Assembly: GCA_027028005.1 (NCBI GenBank)
Contig: JALVKE010000158.1
Span: 1 to 33,388, forward strand
Length of the DNA stretch: 33,388 nucleotides
Source of the DNA: Persephonella sp.
GTDB lineage: Bacteria; Aquificota; Aquificia; Aquificales; Hydrogenothermaceae
Direction: 5' to 3'
The position numbers and the translations under genes are program-made. Each line of letters starts with the position of its first letter. Positions within the stretch are counted from its first letter, which is position 1. Below are positions 26,146 to 33,388 of this stretch, one piece after another. The notes beneath the pieces are model-generated. The model was not told where the DNA came from and did no database searches. It saw only the letters and a program-made list of their open reading frames with translations.

Positions 26146-27045
26146 CTACAAGGTAATCTCTGTCCCTATACCTTTTGCTGTGAATATCTCAAGTAAAATG
26201 CAATGGGGAACTCTCCCATCCAAAATGTGTGCTTTTTTAACCCCTTGCTGCAGAGCTTCTATACAGGCTTTCACCTTTGGTATCATTCCACCTTTAATAG
26301 TTCCTTCTTCTATCATCTTTTCAATCTCCCTTACAGTGATAGAAGAGACTGTCTCACCTTTCTCATCTTTTAAACCTTCTATATCTGTCAGGAATAAAAC
26401 CTTCTCAGCTTTCAGTGCTCCTGCTATTGCTGATGCAACAAAATCTGCATTTATGTTGTAAGCATTTCCTTCACTGTCAAAACCAATAGGAGCTACTACA
26501 GGTATATAGTTATCCTCTTCAAGATGTTTTAAAATCTGTGTATCTATAAACTCAACCTCTCCAACATGTCCTAAATCTAAAAGCTCTGTTGGAACAAAAT
26601 CACCAATTTTCTTAAAATACTCTTCAACATCTAGCTTTTTTGCTCTAATTAATCCACCATCTTTTCCTGTTAATCCAACAGCTCTAATATGCTTCCCAGC
26701 ATACTTATTAATGAGCATAACTATATTTTTATTTACTAATCCTCCTAAAACCATCTCAACAACATCCATAGTCTCCTTATCTGTAACCCTTAAACCACCT
26801 ACAAACTTACTTTCAAGTCCCATTCTTTTTAAAACCTGTCCTATCTGAGGACCACCACCGTGAACAATAACAGGATTTATACCGATATACTTAAGAAGGA
26901 TTATATCCTGTGCAAAGGCAGACTTTAAATCCGCCTTTGCCATAGCATTTCCTCCATACTTTATAACAAATGTTTTACCTCTAAACTTTGTTATATAAGG
27001 AAGGGCTTCCATTAATATTTCAGCTTTTTCTACTAGCCTTTCCAT
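26146..27045 (-). CDS. argB: Acetylglutamate kinase
   Basis: Second step of arginine synthesis: N-acetylglutamate phosphorylation. 299 residues with KYGGNAM at 29-35, VHGGGPQIG near 61-69 and [15 protein letters not shown] near 203-217, all conserved amino-acid kinase sites. It includes the N-terminal helix of the arginine-sensitive hexameric type, so feedback inhibition is likely but not proven. AAGGATAA precedes the ATG, which abuts the yajC stop. Confidence 0.96.
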   Translation of the reverse strand: MERLVEKAEILMEALPYITKFRGKTFVIKYGGNAMAKADLKSAFAQDIILLKYIGINPVIVHGGGPQIGQVLKRMGLESKFVGGLRVTDKETMDVVEMVLGGLVNKNIVMLINKYAGKHIRAVGLTGKDGGLIRAKKLDVEEYFKKIGDFVPTELLDLGHVGEVEFIDTQILKHLEEDNYIPVVAPIGFDSEGNAYNINADFVASAIAGALKAEKVLFLTDIEGLKDEKGETVSSITVREIEKMIEEGTIKGGMIPKVKACIEALQQGVKKAHILDGRVPHCILLEIFTAKGIGTEITL

Positions 27046-27351
27046 TTATCCTTCCTTTTTTTCTTTACTTTCTTCTTCTTTATATTGTGATGCTATAGCT
27101 GATTTTAAAACCTTAATCATTGTTCCTTCAGATACTTTTAAGGTAACAGTTTTATCTGTAATCTGTTTAACCTCTCCTATTATTCCACCAGAAGTAACAA
27201 CCTTATCTCCCTTTTTTAAGTTTTTAAGGAATTCTTCATGCTTCTTTTTTTGTTGCTGCTGTGGTCTGTACAAAAGAAAATAAAAGATTGCAATAAGAAT
27301 AATCATCCATATAAAAGCACTTATTAAACTCTCAACACCACCGCCTTGCAT
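27046..27351 (-). CDS. yajC: YajC, Sec translocase accessory subunit
   Basis: 101 residues with one N-terminal membrane segment (about 8-27, SAFIWMIILIAIFYFLLYRP) and the family stretch FLKNLKKGDKVVTSGGIIG. It associates with SecDF beside SecYEG. Here it is separated from secDF and sits between cdaR and argB. AGGAGG precedes the ATG. The charged C-terminal tail (EESKEKKEG) is typical. Confidence 0.95.
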   Translation of the reverse strand: MQGGGVESLISAFIWMIILIAIFYFLLYRPQQQQKKKHEEFLKNLKKGDKVVTSGGIIGEVKQITDKTVTLKVSEGTMIKVLKSAIASQYKEEESKEKKEG

Positions 27352-27432
27352 ATCTACCTCCTAAAAATTTTTCAATATATTATCACAATTGATTTTTATT
27401 CATTGAGTTTCTATAATTAGAATTGTGTTAGT

Positions 27433-27500
27433 AAACACTAACTAGGGAGAGCCCTTTGCTGCGTTCCATCTTACCCTGTTAGTGACCGCCTCTTCTTCCG
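27433..27500 (-). ncRNA. Candidate structured RNA or leader upstream of yajC
   Basis: Between the cdaR stop and yajC an interrupted stem pairs CACTAAC-AGGG with CCCT-A-GTTAGTG (about 27435-27483) over an apical region reading GGTAAGATGGAACGCAGC on the minus strand; AGGG-CTCT-CCCT is a competing hairpin. The apex loosely resembles the GGAA/GCAGC core of 4.5S (SRP) RNA, and yajC is a Sec gene, but the pairs closing the GGAA loop do not form. It may instead be a leader, attenuator or processing site. Identity unproven. Confidence 0.35.
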
Positions 27501-27507
27501 CAGTATT

Positions 27508-27903
27508 TTAGAGGGTTTTACTCCCTCTCTTTTTTTGCACAACTCTGACAATAATTGTTTTAGGACGAACATCTATAACTTTTAGATTTGAAGGTAAATC
27601 AACATAGACTTTTAAGATATTTATTCCAGGTTTTAGATTTTTACCATCAGCATAGGCGTTTATATCCTCTATATTCAAATTGTTTATGACATTCTTATAA
27701 CCTTCAATTGTAACTAGAACTTTATCAGGTTTTATTTTAGTTATTGCGATACTTTCAGGTACATTTCTAATTTCCACAGGAATATATAGTTCAATCCTTG
27801 TTTTTTGCATACTTGTTATATTTAACCACAGCAAAAAAGCAACAAGAACGGAAAGAAGTTTTAAAGGAAGATTCTTAATAAATAGGTCTTTTAACTTTTC
27901 CAT
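27508..27903 (-). CDS. YbbR-domain protein (CdaR-like)
   Basis: 131 residues: an N-terminal membrane segment (about 13-30, LPLKLLSVLVAFLLWLNI) followed by a single YbbR domain, shorter than the multi-domain CdaR of Firmicutes. CdaR binds and modulates the membrane-bound cyclase CdaA. Overlaps the end of cdaA by 13 bases, giving the classic cdaA-cdaR pair. Ribosome site GGACTGGAA lies within the upstream gene. Confidence 0.88.
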   Translation of the reverse strand: MEKLKDLFIKNLPLKLLSVLVAFLLWLNITSMQKTRIELYIPVEIRNVPESIAITKIKPDKVLVTIEGYKNVINNLNIEDINAYADGKNLKPGINILKVYVDLPSNLKVIDVRPKTIIVRVVQKKRGSKTL

Positions 27904-28742
27904 TTTCCAGTCCTAAATTTATCTAAAAATTTTTGAAATTTTTTCCTCAATTTCTCATACCTTGTTGTTGGACTAACCTCTAGTAAATCCATTAGCTTTT
28001 GTTTTAAGGTTATTGAGTCTAGATTCCTGTAAAGCTTTCCATCTACAGCGAGGGATATTTCTCCTCTTTCCTCAGATACTATTAAAGCAACTGCATCTGT
28101 TTCTTCAGATATTCCAATACCTGCTCTATGCCTTGTTCCTATATTTTGAGGTATATTTGGATTTATTGTTAAAGGAAGAAAACATCTTGCTGTAGCAATT
28201 TTTTGATCTCTAATAATAACTGCTCCATCATGGAGAGGGGTTTGGGGAATAAAAATAGATATAAGAAGCTCAATAGAAACATCAGCATTTATTTTAACGC
28301 AACCTTCTGTATAGTTATCTAAGTCTATACTTCTTTCAAATACAATTAAAGCTCCTATTTTCCTCTCAGCTAAAAATGTAGCTGCTCTGATAACCTCGTC
28401 AACAACTTTTTTACGAGATAAAGACAAACTTTTAAATAAGCCTGTTTCTCCAAGTTTTGCTAACCCTCTTCTTAGCTCCGGCTGAAAAAGGACTATAATA
28501 AGAAAAATTCCTACACTCCATAGGTTGTCAAAAATCCATAAAACTGTTCTTAATTCTAAAATTCTAGCAATCAACCACACAGATAAAATAAAGAAGATAC
28601 CTATAAGTATCTGCCAGCCTCTTGTCCCAATAAGAAACTTTAAAAGATAGTAGATAAGTATAGAAACAATAAGTATGTCTAATATATCGTTCCATCTTAT
28701 TGAACTGACTACATCAACTATCCAGTGAAAATTCTCAAACAA
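27891..28742 (-). CDS. cdaA: Membrane-bound diadenylate cyclase CdaA
   Basis: Makes c-di-AMP from two ATP. 283 residues: three N-terminal membrane segments (about 20-36, 43-61, 67-87), then a DAC domain with the diagnostic DGA (172-174) and RHR (204-206) motifs. The start is TTG at 28742; GAGG lies eight bases upstream and the reading begins the first helix properly. Overlaps folP by 8 bases. The glmM gene often found with cdaA-cdaR is absent here. Confidence 0.93.
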   Translation of the reverse strand: MFENFHWIVDVVSSIRWNDILDILIVSILIYYLLKFLIGTRGWQILIGIFFILSVWLIARILELRTVLWIFDNLWSVGIFLIIVLFQPELRRGLAKLGETGLFKSLSLSRKKVVDEVIRAATFLAERKIGALIVFERSIDLDNYTEGCVKINADVSIELLISIFIPQTPLHDGAVIIRDQKIATARCFLPLTINPNIPQNIGTRHRAGIGISEETDAVALIVSEERGEISLAVDGKLYRNLDSITLKQKLMDLLEVSPTTRYEKLRKKFQKFLDKFRTGKWKS

Positions 28743-29802
28743 GTCTGTATCCTCTAATGGTGTCTAACATAGTTAGAAACTCATTTGTCTGTTTTACATC
28801 ATGGGTTCTTACAATATGTGCTCCATTTAGTACTGCTATGGCAGTAGCAGCTAATCCTCCATAGAGTCTATCTTTTGGAGATGGTTCCCTTTCCATTCCT
28901 AAAAGATTTTTCAAAACCTTTCCAATAAAAGATTTTCTTGAAATCCCCACAAGAATAGGAAACCCTAGTATTTTGAACTCTTTTAATCTTTTTATTATCT
29001 CAATGTTATGCTCTACATTTTTTCCAAAGCCAATACCTGGGTCTATAATAAATCTATCTTTTCTTATACCCTTTTCTAAAGCTATAGATATCTGTTTATT
29101 TAAAAACTCAATTATTTCTCTAACAACATCATCGTAATAGACATTCTTTTGCATATTTTGAGGTGTTCCCTTTATATGATTTACAATTACAGGACAGTCA
29201 AACTCCTTTATAACATCTATCATGTGTTCATCAAAGGATAATCCGCTTATATCATTTACAATATCAGCTCCCTCTTCTAAAGCTGCTTTAGCAACCTTTG
29301 ATTTATACGTATCTATAGAGATAAAAAAATTATCCCCAAGTTCTTTTCTTATCTGTTTTATAACAGGTATAACTCTTTTTAATTCTTCCTCTTCTGATAC
29401 AGGTTTTGCTCCAGGTCTTGTTGATTCTCCTCCAATATCAATAATATTGGCTCCTTCTTCTAACATCTGTGCAGCTTTTTCAACAGCTTTCTCTACATGA
29501 AAAAACTCTCCACCATCAGAAAATGAGTCAGGAGTTACATTGAGAATACCCATTATTGCTGTTTTTTCCCCTAAATTTAAAAATTTTCCTTTATAGTTTA
29601 TTTTGAAATGCTTTTTTTTAAGATTAACCCACTGCTGAGTTAAGGATCTTGCTTCCTCAATTAAACCTTCCTCTTTAAGCTTTGAAACAATATCTTTAAA
29701 CTCATCTTCATCTTTAATGGCAACTGGTTCTTTAAATGGATCTAAAAAGTAAATTTTATAAATCTCAACGTCCTTAGGGACTATATATGCTGGTAAATTC
29801 AT
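28735..29802 (-). CDS. folP: Dihydropteroate synthase
   Basis: Joins p-aminobenzoate to dihydropterin pyrophosphate in folate synthesis. 355 residues, longer than the usual ~280. GILNVTPDSFSDGG near 86-99 and IDIGGESTRPGA near 121-132 are the TIM-barrel signatures, with further DISGL, FIIDPGIGFGK and GISRKSFIG motifs. The extra ~80 N-terminal residues precede the first signature and do not look like another folate enzyme. AAGGAG precedes the ATG. First gene of the run down to murA. Confidence 0.95.
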   Translation of the reverse strand: MNLPAYIVPKDVEIYKIYFLDPFKEPVAIKDEDEFKDIVSKLKEEGLIEEARSLTQQWVNLKKKHFKINYKGKFLNLGEKTAIMGILNVTPDSFSDGGEFFHVEKAVEKAAQMLEEGANIIDIGGESTRPGAKPVSEEEELKRVIPVIKQIRKELGDNFFISIDTYKSKVAKAALEEGADIVNDISGLSFDEHMIDVIKEFDCPVIVNHIKGTPQNMQKNVYYDDVVREIIEFLNKQISIALEKGIRKDRFIIDPGIGFGKNVEHNIEIIKRLKEFKILGFPILVGISRKSFIGKVLKNLLGMEREPSPKDRLYGGLAATAIAVLNGAHIVRTHDVKQTNEFLTMLDTIRGYRLV

Positions 29803-29923
29803 TTTTTCTCCTTAAATTTAGCTGTAGAGTTAAATATTTTATAACGTGGGGTTGTTAAATAAAATTATTAACAGTTTTCCCGTGAAGAAAGAATGAAAAT
29901 AAAAACAAAATATTATGAGATTT

Positions 29924-29959
29924 CTAATAATATTCCATCCTTGTGGACATTATTATTAG
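29924..29959. promoter_or_regulatory. Inverted repeat in the folP/dnaG divergent gap
   Basis: CTAATAAT (29924-29931) and ATTATTAG (29952-29959), perfect 8-base arms around 20 bases, in the shared upstream region of folP and dnaG. Could be an operator, but A+T-rich arms arise easily by chance. A TTGACA at 29964-29969 follows, without a -10 at 17 bases. Confidence 0.25.
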
Positions 29960-29986
29960 TTTATTGACAATAAATGGTGGAATACA

Positions 29987-31612
29987 ATGGCTATATCTCC
30001 AGAAACCATAGAAGAAGTAAAAAGGACAGCTAACGTATATGATGTGATATCTGAATATATTACATTAGAAAAAACAGGTTCAAACTACAGAGCTTTATGT
30101 CCTTTCCATCAGGAAAAAACTCCTTCATTCATGGTTTCTCCTCAAAAAAATATCTTCAAATGCTTTGGATGTGGTGTGAGTGGAGATGCAATAAAATTTG
30201 TTATGGAATATGAAGGCCTAAATTTCTCTGATGCCATAGTAAAACTAGCTCAAAAGTATAATATCCCTGTTAAGTATACAAAAAACAGCGAAGATATAGC
30301 ACATCTTCAAGGACTTTATCAGATAACTCAAAAAATAGCATCTTTTTATAAAGAACAGCTAAAAAAATCAGAAAAAGCAAAAAGATATTTAAATCAAAGG
30401 AACATATCTGCTACTATAGCAGATATATTTGATATAGGATATTCACCAGAAGATGTAAAAGAACTTTTAGAGTTTTGTAAAAAAGAAGATATTTCTTTAG
30501 AAGAGTTAAAAGAGATAGGTCTCATCACCCAATTAGAAGATGGAAAAGTTCTAGATAAGTTTAGAGGTAGAATAATATTTCCTATAAAAGACCACAGAGG
30601 TAGAGTTATAGCCTTTGGTGGTAGGAGTTTATCTCCTGAAAAACAACCTAAATATCTAAACTCTCCAGAAACAAAGATATATACAAAAAGTAAAGTCCTA
30701 TATGGATTTTTTGAAGCAAAAGATTATCTTAGAGAGAAGAAGGAAGTTATTGTTGTTGAAGGATATTTTGATCTTTTATCCCTATATCAGTTAGGTATTA
30801 AAAATGTGGTAGCAACCTTGGGAACAGCTTTTACAGAAGGTCATGCAAAACTTTTAAAAAAATTCGTAGATAGAGCTATCTTAATGTTCGATTCAGATAA
30901 AGCAGGAAAAAAGGCTGCAATAAGAGCATCCCAGTTATTGATTTCTCAGGAAATAGAAGTATATTACGCACAAATGAATAGGAAAGATCCTGATGAACTT
31001 GCTAAGGAAGGAAGATTAGTTGTTGAAGAAATAATCTCTTCTTCTAAAGATTTTCTGTTCTTTCTCCTTGAAAAGATAAAAGATGAAAAGGAATTGAAAA
31101 AGAAAAAAAGCCTTATAGATTTATATCTTGATACAGTCAGTTTTATACCTGGAAAACATGTTAGAGGCTTATATTTAAAGGAACTGTCTAAAGAAATAGG
31201 TATACCTGTTGAACTTTTAGAAGTAAAAAATAGAAAAATAGAAACCAGCAGGGAAGAAAATGAACTTGAAAAACATCTATTTTTTCCAGAAAAACTGATC
31301 TTAAAAACTTTAGTATATGAAAAAAACAATTTATTGAGTAAATTTAGTAAATTTGATAGAATTGAAGGTTCTGAGTATTTTTTATACTTAATTGAGTTAG
31401 TATTAAATAACCAACTATCAGAGGAAGAGTTGGAAGAAATAAAAAGTTTTCCAGTAAATGTAGATATCAAAGGTGCAGTGGAATCTTTAGAAAATCTGCA
31501 TCAAAAATGGATCCAGAAACAAATAGAGATATCAGCTTTATTTAATCAAATAGATAACTCCGTTCTTTCTTTATTTTTAGAAAAAACGAAAGGAGGAAGT
31601 GATAACAAATGA
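29987..31612 (+). CDS. dnaG: DNA primase
   Basis: Makes RNA primers for replication. 541 residues. N-terminal CHC2 zinc ribbon with C38, H41, C59 and C62; the central TOPRIM fold has [11 protein letters not shown] and the metal site [13 protein letters not shown]. The C-terminal helicase-binding part is short relative to E. coli DnaG. The ATG follows GGTGGA. Stop and the rpoD start overlap as ATGA: the dnaG-rpoD pair of the 'macromolecular synthesis operon', without rpsU. Confidence 0.96.
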   Translation: MAISPETIEEVKRTANVYDVISEYITLEKTGSNYRALCPFHQEKTPSFMVSPQKNIFKCFGCGVSGDAIKFVMEYEGLNFSDAIVKLAQKYNIPVKYTKNSEDIAHLQGLYQITQKIASFYKEQLKKSEKAKRYLNQRNISATIADIFDIGYSPEDVKELLEFCKKEDISLEELKEIGLITQLEDGKVLDKFRGRIIFPIKDHRGRVIAFGGRSLSPEKQPKYLNSPETKIYTKSKVLYGFFEAKDYLREKKEVIVVEGYFDLLSLYQLGIKNVVATLGTAFTEGHAKLLKKFVDRAILMFDSDKAGKKAAIRASQLLISQEIEVYYAQMNRKDPDELAKEGRLVVEEIISSSKDFLFFLLEKIKDEKELKKKKSLIDLYLDTVSFIPGKHVRGLYLKELSKEIGIPVELLEVKNRKIETSREENELEKHLFFPEKLILKTLVYEKNNLLSKFSKFDRIEGSEYFLYLIELVLNNQLSEEELEEIKSFPVNVDIKGAVESLENLHQKWIQKQIEISALFNQIDNSVLSLFLEKTKGGSDNK

Positions 31613-33345
31613 TGATGCATGAAAGGGACGATGTCCAAAAACTTATTATCCTTGCAAAAGAAAAAGGATATGTCACCTATAAAGAACTCTCAGAAACCAT
31701 TGATGAAGACCTCCTTTTATCAGATGAACTTGAAGATCTTATTGAGTATCTCAACGAGCTAAATATAGATGTTATTGAGGAAGGAAAACCAGAAGAGTTC
31801 TCAGGAGATGGAGCAGACTATCTAGGGATAGATTTTTCTGATGATGTATGGTCTAAAACCGATGACCCTGTAAAACTCTACCTTAAAGAGATGGGAAAAA
31901 TTCCTCTTCTTACTAGAGAAGAAGAGATCAGCCTCGCAATGGATATTGAAAAAGGGAGAAAGAAGGTTTTTAGGGGACTACTTAGAACATCTTTTCTAAT
32001 GGAAAGACTTCTTGATGAATGGGCAAAAGTAGCTGATGGAAAGATGAAAGTGAAAGATATTGTTAATATTGATTTTGGTGATAAAGAAGACGAAGATGCT
32101 ATAGACGAATCAGAAGTTTTGGATGCAGCTACAAAAGAATTTATACAGAAAGGTCTTCAACTTGCCCATATGTACAGGGAATTAAAAGATTTAGAAGAAC
32201 ATATTATTGCAGACCCTGACAATGAAAAATTAAAAAAAGAGTTTGTAAAAAAACATGCTTCTGTTAACAGGTTTGTTAGAAGTCTTAATATCAAATTTAC
32301 AAAATTAGACAAGATAGCTGATGAATTAAAAGAGTTATACCAAAGATTAAAAAGAAAAGAAAAAGATCTAAATAAAAGAATAAGAAAATTAGAAAAAATA
32401 GATCCAGATATTGAAAAACTCCTTAAAGGAGATTACTCAGATCCAGAAATTTTAAAAAGAATAGAAGAAAATGGATTTTCTTTTGGTAGATTTGAAATAT
32501 TAAGAACAGAGGTTTTAAGACTTAGAGAAGAAGTAGCTGAACTTAGAGAAAAGATTGGAACAGTTCCTGGAGAGTTTGAATATGTAATGAAAATAATACA
32601 GGAAGGAAGATATCAGGTAAATGAAACAAAACAGAAAATTGTTCAGTCAAACCTAAGACTTGTTGTATCTATTGCTAAGAAGTACACAAACAGAGGTCTT
32701 CAATTTCTGGACCTTATTCAGGAAGGAAATATTGGTCTTATGAAAGCTGTTGATAAGTTTGACTACAAAAAAGGATACAAATTCTCTACCTATGCTACAT
32801 GGTGGATTAGACAGGCAATAACCAGAGCAATAGCAGATCAAGCTAGAACTATCAGAATACCTGTTCATATGATTGAAACTATTAACAAACTTGTGAGAGT
32901 ATCTCGTTCTATGGTTCAGGAACTTGGAAGAGAGCCTACACCAGAAGAGATAGCTAAAAAGGTTGGAATGCCAGCTGAAAAGGTGAGAAAAATCCTTAGA
33001 ACATCTCAAGAGCCTATATCCCTTGAAACACCGATTGGTGATGATGATGAATCACACCTTGGAGACTTTATTGAGGATAAAACTGTTCTCTCTCCTGAAC
33101 AGCACGTACTAAGACAGGCTCTTAGACAACAGCTTGAAGAGGTTCTATCAACACTCTCAGAAAGAGAAGAGCAGGTTCTCAGATACAGATTTGGGCTTGA
33201 GGATGATACAGAGTATACCCTTGAGCAGGTTGGTAAAAAGTTTGGTGTTACAAGAGAAAGAATTAGACAGATTGAAGCTAAAGCCCTTAGAAAACTAAGA
33301 CACCCTCACAGAGCAAAATATCTCAGACCATTCTGCGAAGAATAA
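31609..33345 (+). CDS. rpoD: Primary sigma factor sigma-70
   Basis: Housekeeping sigma factor. 578 residues: region 1.1 at the N-terminus; region 1.2 at about 85-115 ([20 protein letters not shown]); a Lys/Glu-rich non-conserved segment (about 150-330); region 2 with [26 protein letters not shown]-type core and [11 protein letters not shown]; region 3; and region 4.2 helix-turn-helix [20 protein letters not shown]. Three ATG codons stand in tandem at 31609-31617; AGGAGG is 12 bases before the first, so the second or third may also serve. Its cognate promoters are the TTGACA/TATATT boxes before the tRNAs. Confidence 0.97.
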   Translation: MMMHERDDVQKLIILAKEKGYVTYKELSETIDEDLLLSDELEDLIEYLNELNIDVIEEGKPEEFSGDGADYLGIDFSDDVWSKTDDPVKLYLKEMGKIPLLTREEEISLAMDIEKGRKKVFRGLLRTSFLMERLLDEWAKVADGKMKVKDIVNIDFGDKEDEDAIDESEVLDAATKEFIQKGLQLAHMYRELKDLEEHIIADPDNEKLKKEFVKKHASVNRFVRSLNIKFTKLDKIADELKELYQRLKRKEKDLNKRIRKLEKIDPDIEKLLKGDYSDPEILKRIEENGFSFGRFEILRTEVLRLREEVAELREKIGTVPGEFEYVMKIIQEGRYQVNETKQKIVQSNLRLVVSIAKKYTNRGLQFLDLIQEGNIGLMKAVDKFDYKKGYKFSTYATWWIRQAITRAIADQARTIRIPVHMIETINKLVRVSRSMVQELGREPTPEEIAKKVGMPAEKVRKILRTSQEPISLETPIGDDDESHLGDFIEDKTVLSPEQHVLRQALRQQLEEVLSTLSEREEQVLRYRFGLEDDTEYTLEQVGKKFGVTRERIRQIEAKALRKLRHPHRAKYLRPFCEE

Positions 33346-33379
33346 AAAAAAGCTCCCGAAAGGGAGCTTTTTTGTTTTT
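33344..33379 (+). terminator. Strong intrinsic terminator of dnaG-rpoD
   Basis: AGCTCCC (33351-33357), GAAA tetraloop, GGGAGCT (33362-33368), flanked by an A run and followed by TTTTT then G and a second T run. It starts immediately after the rpoD stop codon. Confidence 0.93.
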
Positions 33380-33388
33380 GATATTTAA

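Noticed and set aside
29964-29969. TTGACA as the dnaG promoter
   Set aside because: A -10 at 17 bases would fall on the start codon; TACAAT is only 13 bases away.

Overview
The window is strongly A+T-rich bacterial chromosome with short intergenic gaps, many 1-13 base gene overlaps and protein composition rich in Lys/Glu/Ile. It carries dTDP-rhamnose and KDO-type (KdsD) surface sugar genes, so a Gram-negative envelope, plus flagellar genes, a FabL-type enoyl reductase and a c-di-AMP synthase. Together these suggest a thermophilic member of the Aquificota, perhaps the Hydrogenothermaceae (Sulfurihydrogenibium/Persephonella type). The lineage is an inference from gene content; no rRNA is present to confirm it. 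Almost every long ORF is a recognisable housekeeping gene.

Layout. 1-1100 (minus): tRNA-Pro and tRNA-Arg from one consensus promoter, ppa, then tRNA-Asn from a second, near-identical promoter. 1100-4381 (minus): valS, with an unusually long insertion splitting its zinc knuckle. 4491-10559 (minus): a seven-gene surface-polysaccharide operon (GT9, two GT2 glycosyltransferases, rfbA, rfbC, rfbB, rfbD). 10846-11985 (minus): a polytopic membrane protein resembling heme-copper oxidase subunit I. 12085-16510 (minus): tmk-holB-ricT-kdsD-RNase Z-like hydrolase. 16599-18074: nfu (plus), a DUF167 gene (minus), then aroK and acpS (plus). 18190-21195 (plus): flhF-flhG-fliA and an unrecognised gene. 21192-23271 (minus): fabL, a small anchored protein and a radical SAM enzyme. 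23272-24007: the only long non-coding stretch; part of it is a highly structured, TnpB/omegaRNA-like transposon remnant. 24008-29802 (minus): folP-cdaA-cdaR-(structured RNA?)-yajC-argB-prmC-murA. 29987-33345 (plus): dnaG-rpoD with a strong terminator.

How the parts work together. The rfb genes make dTDP-L-rhamnose, which the adjacent GT2 enzymes probably transfer to a surface glycan. KdsD supplies the first step to KDO and MurA the first committed step of peptidoglycan. AcpS and FabL serve fatty-acid synthesis. FlhF/FlhG/FliA set flagellar placement and late flagellar transcription. DnaG, HolB, Tmk and RpoD form the core replication and transcription set.

The stretches least explained by known genes are the structured remnant at 23670-23945, the hairpin between cdaR and yajC, the valS insertion, the membrane protein at 10846-11985 and the unknown gene after fliA. 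No CRISPR array, intact prophage, intact transposase or defence system is visible.
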